DNA of 64,000 bases from JAPOVO01 sp026708165 (GTDB lineage Bacteria; Chloroflexota; UBA11872; VXNJ01). Both the position numbers and the translations under genes were made by a program. Positions 51,653-60,988 of the stretch are shown here, piece after piece. The notes under the pieces were generated by a model. That model had not been told where the DNA came from and ran no database searches. It was given only the letters and a program-made list of their open reading frames with translations. Where the stretch lies: contig OZ242360.1 in NCBI GenBank assembly GCA_965208775.1, forward strand, positions 372,001 to 436,000, read 5' to 3'. Positions within the stretch are counted from its first letter, which is position 1, and each line of letters begins with the position of its first letter.

Positions 51653-52578
51653 GCGAAACCGGAATCACCGGCGTTTGAGGGCATTGGGCGAATGTCGAGC
51701 CCGGCATCGAGGCGGGCCTCCTCGACTATCCGCATAATCCGGCGTTGATACGCTCCGGGCGCGTTCGGCCCGGTATAGAACCTCCGGTAGCGTCTGGCGA
51801 GGTTGGGACGGCGACGGCCGAGCCGCTCCAAGAATTGCCTGCCCACAGTGGGCTTGAGACGCAGGACCGCCGCTCCCACAAATTCGGCGCCATTGTCCAC
51901 CGCGGCTCGAAATACCTCGCGTATCTGCGACTCCGAGTCGGTTAACCCGGGCATTATCGGCGCGAGGTTTATCCCGGCGGAGATACCCGCGTCGCGAAGC
52001 CCGCGGAGAGTCGCAAGCCGTCGGCGCGGCGGGGCTGTCCGTGGTTCGACGGCAGCCGAGACCGCGTCGTCAAGAATTGGCAGGCTGATTACGACCGTGG
52101 CCTTCGCGCACCGGCGGGTGCAATCTTGCAGCAAGTCGATATCGCGGACGATCATCGAATTCTTGGTAATCAGCCCAAAGGGCCACTTTCGATCAGCAAG
52201 CACCTCCAGGCATCGGCGCGTCAGCTTGTATGTCCCCTCGACCGGCTGATATGGGTCCGTAGCCGTGCCTACCGCGATCTCCGACTTTTGACGCCTGGTG
52301 GACGAGAGCTCGACCCGCAAACGGTCCGCGACGTTCCGTTTCACGATGATCGTTCGCTCGAAGTCCTCGCCGGCCCCGAGTTCCAGGTAGGTGTGGGTCT
52401 CGCGGGCGTAGCAATACCAACAGCCGTGCTGGCAACCGCGATACGGATTCAGTCCCCACCTGAACGACATCCCCTTGACGCGGCTCAGAGCCGACTTCGA
52501 TTCGATCTCCAAAATTCGAAGCCGGCCCATTGACTTGACACGGCGGACCTGCGACAACATGACGCAGAAGAATACCAT
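51607..52578 (-). CDS. Radical SAM protein, SplB-like/Rv2578c family
   Basis: The 323-residue protein has the radical SAM cluster motif with C49, C53 and C56 (NPYRGCQHGCWYCYARE). TDPYQPVEGTYKLTRRCLEV and ITKNSMIVRDIDLLQ are hallmarks of the SPL-like branch often annotated Rv2578c. The enzyme reductively cleaves SAM to start a radical reaction; its substrate is unknown. The shared 191-nt region upstream is divergent with cysH. Confidence 0.88.
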   Translation of the reverse strand: MVFFCVMLSQVRRVKSMGRLRILEIESKSALSRVKGMSFRWGLNPYRGCQHGCWYCYARETHTYLELGAGEDFERTIIVKRNVADRLRVELSSTRRQKSEIAVGTATDPYQPVEGTYKLTRRCLEVLADRKWPFGLITKNSMIVRDIDLLQDCTRRCAKATVVISLPILDDAVSAAVEPRTAPPRRRLATLRGLRDAGISAGINLAPIMPGLTDSESQIREVFRAAVDNGAEFVGAAVLRLKPTVGRQFLERLGRRRPNLARRYRRFYTGPNAPGAYQRRIMRIVEEARLDAGLDIRPMPSNAGDSGFAQLRLPLSAGRSARR

Positions 52579-52656
52579 ACACTCTACGAACAGTCACAAT
52601 TACAAACAGGCTGTCAATATTTATTCACTAAATCCATTGATTAAGTTACAATTCCC

Positions 52657-52684
52657 CTCGCCGCGCGGAGACTCGCGCGGCGAG
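52657..52684 (+). promoter_or_regulatory. Strong GC hairpin in the cysH leader
   Basis: CTCGCCGCGCG (52657-52667) and CGCGCGGCGAG (52674-52684) form a perfect 11-bp stem with a 6-nt loop, about 85 nt upstream of the cysH start. It is followed by AAACCGG, not by a T run, so it is not a classic terminator. It may be a leader or operator structure for sulfate assimilation, or serve the divergent radical SAM gene. Confidence 0.45.
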
Positions 52685-52769
52685 AAACCGGTTCCAACGT
52701 CAGCGATAACGTCCTGGAGTTCTAACGATCGTTACACGTCCCACGGTTCATCCGGCAGATGCGACGCGT

Positions 52770-53495
52770 GTGGTCTTGCCTCCAGTCAACAACGCCGGCA
52801 GCGCCGACCTCGACCGGGCCTCTGCCGTCCTCCGAGGAGCCCGCGCCGAGGAGATCATGCAGTGGGCCGTCGAACAGTACGCTCCAAATATCGCCTTGTC
52901 GTGCTCATTTGGCGGAGCTTCCGGCATGGTCCTCGTGGACATGGCGGTCCGTCTGGATGTTGCCGACAAGCTCGAGGTCTACTACCTAGACACGGGACTG
53001 CTCTTCGAGCAGACCTACGAACTGGTTTCCGAGGTTGAACGTCGATACGGGATTCGGGTATCTGCGTTCCGGCCCGATCAGACTGTTGACGAGCAAGCAG
53101 AGCAATACGGAGACAAGCTCTGGGAGCGGAATCCCGACCTTTGCTGCAGCTTGCGCAAGGTCGAGCCGAATTTCGCGGCTCTCGAAGGCAAAAGATGCTG
53201 GATAACCGGCGTCAGACGCGACCAGTCGCGCGCCAGATCCAAGACCAGCATTGTCTCGTGGAAGCCGGGTTTTGGAATCGTCAAAGTAAATCCACTTGCG
53301 CTTTGGTCGAGCAGCCAAGTGTGGGAATACATTCGAACGCACCAAGTCCCGTATAACCCGCTTCACGACAAGGGCTATCCGAGCCTCGGCTGCACCGTTT
53401 GCACTCGGAAGATCGAGCCCGACTCGGTAGACCCGAGATCCGGCAGGTGGCCGGGGTTTGCCAAGACCGAGTGCGGACTTCATATGAACGGCTAA
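52770..53495 (+). CDS. cysH: Phosphoadenylyl/adenylyl sulfate reductase, iron-sulfur type
   Basis: CysH reduces activated sulfate to sulfite. The 241-residue product has ALSCSFGGASGMVLVDM, a CC pair at 125-126 (DLCCSLRK), a CxxC at 208-211 (LGCTVCTRK) and the catalytic cysteine C235 in ECGLH. The CC...CxxC set binds a [4Fe-4S] cluster, as in assimilatory APS reductases; PAPS-specific E. coli CysH lacks it. The next gene encodes ATP sulfurylase/APS kinase. The GTG start has no clear ribosome binding site and is uncertain. Confidence 0.9.
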   Translation: MVLPPVNNAGSADLDRASAVLRGARAEEIMQWAVEQYAPNIALSCSFGGASGMVLVDMAVRLDVADKLEVYYLDTGLLFEQTYELVSEVERRYGIRVSAFRPDQTVDEQAEQYGDKLWERNPDLCCSLRKVEPNFAALEGKRCWITGVRRDQSRARSKTSIVSWKPGFGIVKVNPLALWSSSQVWEYIRTHQVPYNPLHDKGYPSLGCTVCTRKIEPDSVDPRSGRWPGFAKTECGLHMNG

Positions 53496-53553
53496 CTTCG
53501 ACACCGGAACCTGCCAACCCCACCACGCAATTCACAGGAGACGAATTTACTTG

Positions 53554-55269
53554 ATGAAGAACGGATTCACTGTATGGCTAACCGGACTGTCCGGGGCCGG
53601 GAAATCGACGATCGCCGCGCTCCTCGCAGAGGAATTGCAGGCTCGGAATCACGCGGTTGAAATGCTGGACGGCGACGAAGTCCGCAAGAACCTCAGCGCC
53701 GGGCTGGGGTTTTCCAGGGAAGACCGTGACGCCAACGTCAGACGCATAGGCTGGGTGGCCGCCATGGCGACTCGCCACGGAGCGGCTGTAATCGTCGCCG
53801 CGATCTCCCCTTACGGCGAAGTGCGGGAAGAGGTCCGGCGGCAGATCGGATCGTTTGTCGAAGTCTACGTTAAGTGTCCGCTCGACGTGCTCAAGCGCCG
53901 TGATCCCAAGGGCCTTTACAAGAAAGCGGTTGCAGGTGAAATCGGGAATTTCACGGGTATCTCCGATCCGTACGAGGAGCCTTCGAGGCCTGAAATCGTA
54001 ATCGAGACTAGCCTGGAATCTCCGGCAGAAAGCACCCGCAAGCTGGTTGACGCGCTCACAAAGCTCGGCCTCTTATCCGACCGCGACGCGCCGCCGTTAC
54101 AGGCACCTGCCCACGGCGGTAGGTTGATAGAGCGAAGCGTCGCCCCCGAAGCCGCCGATGAGCTGCGGGCGCAGGCGGTATCGCTCCCGTCGATTCGCCT
54201 CTCCCAGAGACAGCTCTCGGACCTTTACCTGATGGGCGTGGGAGCGCTCTCCCCGCTGCGGGGCTTCATGAACAGAGCCGACTATTACGGCGTTATTGAG
54301 AATATGCGTCTGTCAAGCGGACTGGTATGGCCAATGCCCGTCACCCTTTCGATTCCGGGCAAATCAATGTTCGATCTGGCGCGCTCCCAGCGAGCCGCCT
54401 TACGGGACGAAGAGGACCGTCTGGTCGGTATATTGAACGTGGAAGACCTGTTCGAATACGACAAGGAGACGGAAGCCAGAAACGTATACCGCACCTACGA
54501 CAGGCGGCATCCAGGCGTTGCCGCGCTTTTCAAGCAGGACGACGTATACGTGGGCGGCGAAGTCGAAGTGATTCCGCCTCTCGCCGATTTCGGAGGCCTT
54601 GACTTGACTCCTGCGGAGAGCCGGGCGGAATTCCGGCGACGCGGATGGAAGACCGTAGTGGGCTTTCAAACGCGCAATCCGATCCACAGGGCGCATGAGC
54701 ACCTATTGAAGGTCGCTCTCGAAGTCCACGACGGGTTGTTCGTAAACCCGTTGATCGGACCGACCAAGAGCGACGACATTCCGGCCGAAGTCAGAATGCA
54801 ATGCTATGAAGCGCTGCTTGGCGAGTATTTTCCGCCTGAACGCTGCGTTCTCGGAGTATTGCCAGCCGCAATGCGATACGCAGGGCCACGGGAGGCCATC
54901 TTTCACGCCCTGATTCGAAAGAACTACGGGTGCACTCACTTCATCGTCGGCCGCGATCACGCCGGCGTCGGCGACTACTACGGCCCGTACGACGCGCAGC
55001 GCATTTTCGAGAGTTTCGATCGCGACGAATTAGGTATCGTTCCGATGCCGTTTGAGAACGCGTTCTTCTGCAAGACGTGCGAAGGGATCGCTTCGTCCAA
55101 GACTTGCCCTCATCCGAGCGAACACCACCTTGCGCTCAGCGGCACAAAGGTCCGCCAGATGCTGAGCAGCGGCCAGTCTTTGCCGGCCGAGTTTACGCGT
55201 CCCGGCGTTGCCGACGTTCTGAGAGAGCACTACAGCGAATCCGGGACGCCAGCCGCCGTCTTACACTAG
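53554..55269 (+). CDS. Bifunctional APS kinase / ATP sulfurylase
   Basis: The N-terminal ~175 residues are APS kinase with Walker A GLSGAGKST (11-19) and LDGDEVRKNLSAGLGFS. The C-terminal ~390 residues are ATP sulfurylase with QTRNPIHRAHE, the GRDHAGVGDYYG motif and a cysteine set CKTC...CPH that may bind zinc. The pair turns sulfate into APS and then PAPS. This kinase-first order is that of animal PAPS synthases and some bacterial fusions. ATG 53554 is preferred over TTG 53551; AGGAG lies upstream. It follows cysH by 58 nt and is likely cotranscribed. Confidence 0.93.
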   Translation: MKNGFTVWLTGLSGAGKSTIAALLAEELQARNHAVEMLDGDEVRKNLSAGLGFSREDRDANVRRIGWVAAMATRHGAAVIVAAISPYGEVREEVRRQIGSFVEVYVKCPLDVLKRRDPKGLYKKAVAGEIGNFTGISDPYEEPSRPEIVIETSLESPAESTRKLVDALTKLGLLSDRDAPPLQAPAHGGRLIERSVAPEAADELRAQAVSLPSIRLSQRQLSDLYLMGVGALSPLRGFMNRADYYGVIENMRLSSGLVWPMPVTLSIPGKSMFDLARSQRAALRDEEDRLVGILNVEDLFEYDKETEARNVYRTYDRRHPGVAALFKQDDVYVGGEVEVIPPLADFGGLDLTPAESRAEFRRRGWKTVVGFQTRNPIHRAHEHLLKVALEVHDGLFVNPLIGPTKSDDIPAEVRMQCYEALLGEYFPPERCVLGVLPAAMRYAGPREAIFHALIRKNYGCTHFIVGRDHAGVGDYYGPYDAQRIFESFDRDELGIVPMPFENAFFCKTCEGIASSKTCPHPSEHHLALSGTKVRQMLSSGQSLPAEFTRPGVADVLREHYSESGTPAAVLH

Positions 55270-55331
55270 TCTGAGTGCGGCGCGCTTGAGCTAAGCGGGA
55301 TCGGATCCCGCCAAGACGGAAGTAGTCAAAT

Positions 55332-56330
55332 ATGGTCGATTTGTCTGATATCAGGGTTGCAGTGGTCGGCGTTGGTCATTGGCACGCGTTGATAGACGCG
55401 CGCTACGTCGATCATCTGCTCGATCTGGGAACCCGGTTGGTCGCCATGTCAGACCCGGACCCCGCAATCGCCGAGTCGAGGAGCAAATTGTTCGAAGCTC
55501 CGTCTTACACGGACTTTCGAGAAATGCTCGCTGAAACCGAGCCCGATTTCGTCGTAGCCCTGGGCAAGCACTCCGACATGGCGGAGACGGCGAACTATCT
55601 AGTAGATACCGGATATCCATTCATGATGGAAAAACCCATGGCTATGTCGGCGGAAGAGCTGCGACCGGTCGTGGAACGGGCTGAAGCGAAGGGGGCATTC
55701 GTTGCCGTGCCATACGCAATCCGGCGCTCAAAGTTCGCGCAGCGAGCAACCGAGATGGTCAGGCGAGGGGACTTCGGGGCGATTTCTCATACACAGTTCA
55801 GGATGATCCGGCCCACGCCCCAGCGGTATATCGACTGCGGGTCGGAGTGGATGCTCGGCTCCGAACACAGTGGAGGAGGCTGCCTCCGGAACCTCGGCGG
55901 GCACGCGTTCGATATCTTTCGCTCCATTGCGGGGCCAGAGGTGGAGGTCGTCGCCGCTGAGATGTCATCGGTTGTGCACAGGCTTCCGGTCGAGGACTAC
56001 GCGATAGTCACGCTCAGGGGCGGTGACGTGATAGGCACCGTGGAGGCGGGTTGCAATTTTCCGGTTGACGGAACCGACGGCGAATGGAGGATCGCCGGGT
56101 CGGAAGCTCACCTGATCTGGAGTGGTGACGAACTCATCGAGACGAGGGTAGGCACGGACCCGTTGGTCACCGCTGTGGACGAAAGCGGCGGCTACCGCGA
56201 CACCGTGAGGGAAATCCTCAGTGCGTGGAAGGAAGGCCGTCCGCCGCTGGCCACTGCACGCGACTGCCTGCTGGCGGACGAGCTAATCGACGCCTCGTAC
56301 AAGATGGCCTTAGGGGACGTTCCCGCCTAG
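55332..56330 (+). CDS. Gfo/Idh/MocA family NAD(P)-dependent dehydrogenase
   Basis: The 332-residue protein has the Rossmann motif VAVVGVGHWHA and the family EKPMAMSAEEL at about residue 99 with its catalytic-site lysine. The segment CLRNLGGHAFDIFRSI carries the usual histidine/aspartate. Such enzymes oxidise or reduce sugars, inositols or related alcohols. The 62-nt gap behind the sulfate genes and same strand make cotranscription possible, but the function is unrelated as far as can be seen. Confidence 0.88.
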   Translation: MVDLSDIRVAVVGVGHWHALIDARYVDHLLDLGTRLVAMSDPDPAIAESRSKLFEAPSYTDFREMLAETEPDFVVALGKHSDMAETANYLVDTGYPFMMEKPMAMSAEELRPVVERAEAKGAFVAVPYAIRRSKFAQRATEMVRRGDFGAISHTQFRMIRPTPQRYIDCGSEWMLGSEHSGGGCLRNLGGHAFDIFRSIAGPEVEVVAAEMSSVVHRLPVEDYAIVTLRGGDVIGTVEAGCNFPVDGTDGEWRIAGSEAHLIWSGDELIETRVGTDPLVTAVDESGGYRDTVREILSAWKEGRPPLATARDCLLADELIDASYKMALGDVPA

Positions 56331-56416
56331 CGCAGCCGACGGTCCCCGACAAGATTTTTCAGGCAGCTAACCTACCGGTCTGTACCGGTAAAACTCGGAA
56401 ACAACTCGCCGCAAGG

Positions 56417-57394
56417 TCAGGCTTGACGATAGGGAGCCCACGGCTCGTACAGATCGTCGGGGCGTTGCGGCAGGGCCAGAGCGGCGGCGACATCGCCGTG
56501 TATTGCGTCGACCAGCTCTTCAACGCCGGAGAATTTGGCTTGGGGGCGGATCAGGTCTTCGAAAAACACCCGCAACTCAGCCCCGTACAGGTCCTGGTCG
56601 AAATCGAGCAGATGGACTTCGAGGAGCAACTCGCCGTTTTCCACGAAAGTTGGGCGAGTCCCCAGGCTAATGACGGCTCCCAACCGTCCGCTTTCCGGCT
56701 GGTCGACTATTGCAGCCGACCCCTTGTATATGCCGGGCGCAGGTAATGCCAGGTCGGAGCGGACCCTGAGATTGGCTGTCGGAAACCCCAACTCCCGCCC
56801 CCGACGGTCGCCCTTTTCGACAACGCCCCTGTAACTCGGCAACCTCCCCAAGAGCCTGGCCGCAGTCGCAACGTCTCCCCGCGAATAGGCCTCTCTGACC
56901 AGACCGCTTCCGGCCCGTTCGCCTGAGCCGACAACGTCGACGACTTCAACGCGTACGCCCAGCCGGCTGGCTATCTGCTTCAACTCATCGATGCCGGCGT
57001 GGCGGTCACGCCCCAGGCGGGCATCCTCTCCGAGCACGAGCACCTTCATACCCAAATCCTCACGGAGCGACGAGAGGTAGTCCGTAGCGGACTGTTGAGA
57101 AAAATGAACATCGAATTTAGCGATTTGCACATAGTCCGGGGCCCGGAGCGAGATCAAGTCCAGCCGATCTTCAAGCGTGGTGAGCAGCGAGACTTTTGTG
57201 CCCGGCGCGAGGACTGTAGCCGGGTGCGGCCACATGTGGATTACGACCGAAACGCCTTCGATGTCACGCGCGGAAAGCGCTGTCTGGTCGATGACCGCCT
57301 GATGTCCGACGTGCACGCCGTCGAACTTTCCGATGGTGACCGCGGATGGACCGTCAATCCTGGACTCGCGGTCCGTCGGCAGAATCTCAGTCAA
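56417..57394 (-). CDS. ribF: Bifunctional riboflavin kinase / FAD synthetase
   Basis: The 325-residue protein has an N-terminal FMN adenylyltransferase domain (TIGKFDGVHVGHQAVID; VLGEDARLGRDRHAG) and a C-terminal riboflavin kinase domain (GDRRGRELGFPTANLRV; GVISLGTRPTF-like stretch). It makes FMN and FAD. Its ATG overlaps the truB stop (ATGA). This is the usual end of the nusA-infB operon; rpsO does not follow within the window, as the next gene is convergent. Confidence 0.94.
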   Translation of the reverse strand: MTEILPTDRESRIDGPSAVTIGKFDGVHVGHQAVIDQTALSARDIEGVSVVIHMWPHPATVLAPGTKVSLLTTLEDRLDLISLRAPDYVQIAKFDVHFSQQSATDYLSSLREDLGMKVLVLGEDARLGRDRHAGIDELKQIASRLGVRVEVVDVVGSGERAGSGLVREAYSRGDVATAARLLGRLPSYRGVVEKGDRRGRELGFPTANLRVRSDLALPAPGIYKGSAAIVDQPESGRLGAVISLGTRPTFVENGELLLEVHLLDFDQDLYGAELRVFFEDLIRPQAKFSGVEELVDAIHGDVAAALALPQRPDDLYEPWAPYRQA

Positions 57395-58380
57395 GCCGCG
57401 CCAACTCCTGGCCGCTCGAGCACGACCTTGGGCCGCAGCGAGCCGCCGCTTTCAACCTCACCCATGCCAAGAAAACGTCCCGCGTAGTCGTAGACCCGAT
57501 TCCAACCGGTCGATCCTTCGACACTGATCACGGAGCCATGCAGAAACCGCGACATCTCATCGAACCCCAAAGCCAGACCCGCCGACCGCAGTCCGGCGAC
57601 ATCGGCGGCGTATGCGATTTTGCCGACGAATCCGTTCTCAATCGAATGAACAGCCTCCTTCAATGAGCAGGCCTGCGGCAGGCAGAACGGCCCGACTCTC
57701 GTTCTGGTAAGGCCCGCCAGGCACGCGCCGCAGCTAAGCTCGCGTCCCAAGTCGCGAGCGATGCTCCTGATGTAAGTTCCCGTACCACATTCGATCTCGA
57801 TCGCGGCAACGAGCCTCCCCCGCCTCGACTCGTGCGATTCGCCGGCGGTCCACCCGAGGCCCGCGCGACTCAAGTCTTCAGCCGTCCAAAAGCCGAGCTC
57901 CAGCAATCGCGCCGAGGCGACGTAGGCCTTGCGCTTCGTTAACTGGGGACTCTCTCCGGCCCGCGCGACCGCGTAGGCCCGTTTTCCCGCAACCCGGACC
58001 GCGGAGTAGGACGGGGGCTGCTGCATGGTTACGCCGACCAACCGCCGCAAATGACGTCGAATCCGGCTCGGCGAGGGCAGAACGCTCGATCTCGCAACTG
58101 GCCTGCCCTCCAGATCGTCGGTAGTCGTGGAGGCGCCAAACATCACCACGGCAACATACGACTTTGTGAAGCCGTGGAGAAACGTAGTCATGCGGGTTGC
58201 TCCACCGACCGCCACGGGCAACACCCCGTCCGCCAGGGGGTCGAGCGTTCCGGCATGGCCCACGCGTCGAAACTTTCCGGCTCGTTTGATGGTGTTTACA
58301 ACGTTCGCCGAAGTCATTTGTCGAGGTTTTATGACGTTCAGAAAAAACGCGTCCGGGCGGGGCGGCTCCTGCGATGACAT
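57391..58380 (-). CDS. truB: tRNA pseudouridine(55) synthase
   Basis: TruB makes pseudouridine 55 in the T loop. The catalytic aspartate is D47 in GHAGTLDPLADGVLPVAVG, followed by YVAVVMFGASTTTDD and QQPPSYSAVRVAGKRAY. The 329-residue length includes the C-terminal PUA-like part. It overlaps rbfA upstream by one base and ribF downstream by four, so translation is coupled throughout. Confidence 0.94.
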   Translation of the reverse strand: MSSQEPPRPDAFFLNVIKPRQMTSANVVNTIKRAGKFRRVGHAGTLDPLADGVLPVAVGGATRMTTFLHGFTKSYVAVVMFGASTTTDDLEGRPVARSSVLPSPSRIRRHLRRLVGVTMQQPPSYSAVRVAGKRAYAVARAGESPQLTKRKAYVASARLLELGFWTAEDLSRAGLGWTAGESHESRRGRLVAAIEIECGTGTYIRSIARDLGRELSCGACLAGLTRTRVGPFCLPQACSLKEAVHSIENGFVGKIAYAADVAGLRSAGLALGFDEMSRFLHGSVISVEGSTGWNRVYDYAGRFLGMGEVESGGSLRPKVVLERPGVGAA

Positions 58381-58757
58381 TACCTGTCGGTTTCGGTCGG
58401 AGGATCGGGCAACTCCGCGTCGAGATCGCTGAGGGCGTTCAAAACGGCGCTTCCATCGTAGTAGGCGGCGTCCATCTCAAATTCCAGCGCCGGGGTGTAG
58501 CGCAATCCGACGACCAACCCGAGCTCTCTTCGAATGTGATTCGACGCCCGGGTGAGCGCGGCCTGTGATCTGGAGACTTGGTCGTCTCCGCCCAAGACCG
58601 CCCACATCAAGCGGGCATGACGCAGGTCGGCCGTTATATGGGCTCTGGTTATGGTGATAAAGCCCAGATCAGGGTCGTTGACCTTAGAGCGCAGAATCTC
58701 GCCCACATCGCGAGTCAACTGTGCGGCCACACGCTGGGCCCGCCTGCTCATAGCCAT
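58380..58757 (-). CDS. rbfA: Ribosome-binding factor A
   Basis: RbfA helps mature the 16S rRNA 5' end. The 125-residue product shows RRAQRVAAQLTRDVGEILRS at the start and DPDLGFITITRAHITADLRHARLMWAVLG, the KH-like core. RRELGLVVGLRYTPALEFEMD follows. It stands between infB (20 nt upstream) and truB as in most bacteria. Confidence 0.94.
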   Translation of the reverse strand: MAMSRRAQRVAAQLTRDVGEILRSKVNDPDLGFITITRAHITADLRHARLMWAVLGGDDQVSRSQAALTRASNHIRRELGLVVGLRYTPALEFEMDAAYYDGSAVLNALSDLDAELPDPPTETDR

Positions 58758-58777
58758 ATCGTTAGGGGTAGTCGGGT

Positions 58778-60694
58778 CTAGCGCCCGGGGCGGAACTCTT
58801 CTTCGTGAAATGACTCGACTAGATCACCTAGTTGTATAGCCGGTCTGACCGAAAGCGCAAGACCACACTCGTAGCCCGCGGCGACTTCGTTGACCACGTC
58901 GGTATATCGCCGGACCGATTCGACCGTTCCCGTGCCTACCAACTCGCCAGCGCGCATTACCCGAATATTCGCGCCTCGCTCGATGGCGCCCTCGGTAACC
59001 ATGCCTCCAACGATCTTCATACTCCGCTCGGAACGGAACAGGCCTCGGATTTCCAGTCGGCCGTCGATAACCTCCCGAATCTCGGGCTTCAACATGCCGT
59101 CGAGAGTGAGACTCACATCCTCTATTAGTTCGTAGATGATCCGGTAAGTCCGAATATCGATCCCGTGAGTGTCGGCCAGCGCATTGGCTGCGCCGGTGGG
59201 TTTGACGCCAAAACCAATTACTACGCCTTTGGAGGCTACGGCGAGATTGACGTCCGATTCGGTGATATTACCCACGCCGCTGTAAACGACATTTGCCTTT
59301 ACCATGTCATGCCCCAGCGACTCGACCGAGCGGACGACGGCCTCCACCGAGCCGTCGGTATCGCCTTTGACGATCAGGTCGAGCTGCTGGATTTGACCTC
59401 TCGAAAGCTGCAAGGCCAGGTCTTCCAGACCGAGCCTGACGGCGACGGAAGTATCTTCTCGCTGCGCACGGAGACGTCTCGATTCCGAGATCTGCCTGGC
59501 AGAGCGATCATTGTCGACGACAGCCAGCACGTCGCCCGGTTTGGGAATTCCACTAAGCCCCATGACCACAACCGGCTGTGACGGCGTGGCTCTCTTTACG
59601 CGTTGACCGCCGGGGTCGAGAAGAGCGCGTACTTTTCCGCTTTCGGTCCCGATTACGAACGAGTTGCCAGGCTTTATCTCACCGGCCGTAATGAGAACGT
59701 TGGCAAGCGGTCCCATGCTGCGATCCAGACGAGTCTCCATAACCGTCGCCCGCCCTGGACCGGTAACCCGCGCCGTCGGCTCATCGAGCTGAGACGTGAG
59801 CATGATCATTTCGAGAAGGTCGTCCAACCCGTCGCCTTGCTCCGCACTGATTTCCACGTGAACGACATTTCCGCCGTGGGCCTCGACCAGCACGTCCTCG
59901 TTTGCCAACTGCGCCAGCAGTCTGGGGACATTGGCGGACTCAAGATCCATCTTGTTAACCGCCACTACAAGCGGAACACCCGCGGCCCTAGCGTGGCCGA
60001 TCGCTTCCCGCGTCTGCGGCATGACACCGTCGTCCGCGGCGACTACCAGCACGACGATGTCGGTTATGTCGGCCCCGCGCGCCCGCATAGAGGTGAACGC
60101 CTCGTGACCAGGCGTATCGATAAAGGTAAGCAGGCTGTCCTCGACCTGCACCTGGTAAGCACCGATGCTCTGGGTGATGCCGCCGATCTCGCCTTTCGCC
60201 ACGCTCGATTTCCTAATCGAGTCGAGCAAGGTGGTTTTCCCGTGATCGACATGCCCCATAACAGTTATTACCGGCGGCCGCGTTCCGGTCTCGCCCGCGG
60301 GCTCCGGGATATCCTCCTCAACGATTTTGCCGGCTTGTTCGACATCCGCCGTGGTCGCAAGTTCTGCTTCGATCTGCAAGTCGGCAAGCAAAATCGCCGC
60401 CGTCTCAAAATCGAGAACCGCGTTTATGTTGGTAACTATTCCACGACGGAACAGCTCACCAATTACTTCCGACGGGCTCATATTGATGAGCTCGCTAAGT
60501 TCGGGCACGGTGGTGGAATCCGAGAGCGTGACCTTGGAAGGACGCTCTCGGACCGCCGTAGCCTGTTCCGCAGCTTCAGTGTCGACCTGTTGCGGCGCGG
60601 CGCGGCGCGGCGGTCGACGTCTCGGCGGGCGATAGCGCCCCCTGCTACGCGGCGGCATTGCGTAACCCGTAAACAGAAACAGCGGGAAGTCCAA
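58778..60694 (-). CDS. infB: Translation initiation factor IF-2
   Basis: The 638-residue GTPase positions initiator tRNA on the ribosome. It has the IF2_N region (SELINMSPSEVIGELFRRGI), G1 GHVDHGKTTLLD, DTPGHEAF and NKMD, then domains II-IV. The N-terminal part is short and basic (proline/arginine-rich), as in Thermus and Chloroflexi. Two starts are possible: TTG 60694 or ATG 60658 (MPPRSRGRYRPPRR), the latter losing 12 residues and perhaps more likely. ylxR lies directly upstream. Confidence 0.95.
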   Translation of the reverse strand: MDFPLFLFTGYAMPPRSRGRYRPPRRRPPRRAAPQQVDTEAAEQATAVRERPSKVTLSDSTTVPELSELINMSPSEVIGELFRRGIVTNINAVLDFETAAILLADLQIEAELATTADVEQAGKIVEEDIPEPAGETGTRPPVITVMGHVDHGKTTLLDSIRKSSVAKGEIGGITQSIGAYQVQVEDSLLTFIDTPGHEAFTSMRARGADITDIVVLVVAADDGVMPQTREAIGHARAAGVPLVVAVNKMDLESANVPRLLAQLANEDVLVEAHGGNVVHVEISAEQGDGLDDLLEMIMLTSQLDEPTARVTGPGRATVMETRLDRSMGPLANVLITAGEIKPGNSFVIGTESGKVRALLDPGGQRVKRATPSQPVVVMGLSGIPKPGDVLAVVDNDRSARQISESRRLRAQREDTSVAVRLGLEDLALQLSRGQIQQLDLIVKGDTDGSVEAVVRSVESLGHDMVKANVVYSGVGNITESDVNLAVASKGVVIGFGVKPTGAANALADTHGIDIRTYRIIYELIEDVSLTLDGMLKPEIREVIDGRLEIRGLFRSERSMKIVGGMVTEGAIERGANIRVMRAGELVGTGTVESVRRYTDVVNEVAAGYECGLALSVRPAIQLGDLVESFHEEEFRPGR

Positions 60695-60697
60695 CCC

Positions 60698-60985
60698 TCA
60701 CGAAGACACCCCCACTTTTAGAGCAATATCCCGGAATTCGGAACGCAGCTTGTCTATGGTATTGGTCCCCACCGGAACGTGAAGCGCCCTTTCGATAGCA
60801 CCGCGATTGACAGCGGCTTCCCAGCATTTGACCGACTGGCAAACATAGGCGCCGCGTCCCGGGAGATGCCCGCTCAAGTCCAGACTCAAAGACCCGTCAG
60901 TGCCCCGTACGATCCGCAGGAGCTCATCCTTAGCCACTTTGAGCCGGCACACAATACACGAGCGCTTTGGGATATGTTTGCGCAT
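60698..60985 (-). CDS. YlxR family RNA-binding protein
   Basis: The 95-residue protein has the YlxR start IPKRSCIVCRLKVAKDELLRIV and GRGAYVCQSVKCWEAAVNRG. The family binds RNA and sits between nusA and infB in Gram-positive-type bacteria; a role in transcription or RNase P regulation has been suggested. It starts just 3 nt after the nusA stop. Confidence 0.9.
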   Translation of the reverse strand: MRKHIPKRSCIVCRLKVAKDELLRIVRGTDGSLSLDLSGHLPGRGAYVCQSVKCWEAAVNRGAIERALHVPVGTNTIDKLRSEFRDIALKVGVSS

Positions 60986-60988
60986 CGC

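Noticed and set aside
59603..60721. Long plus-strand open frame opposite infB
   Set aside because: Antisense shadow of a conserved GTPase gene.
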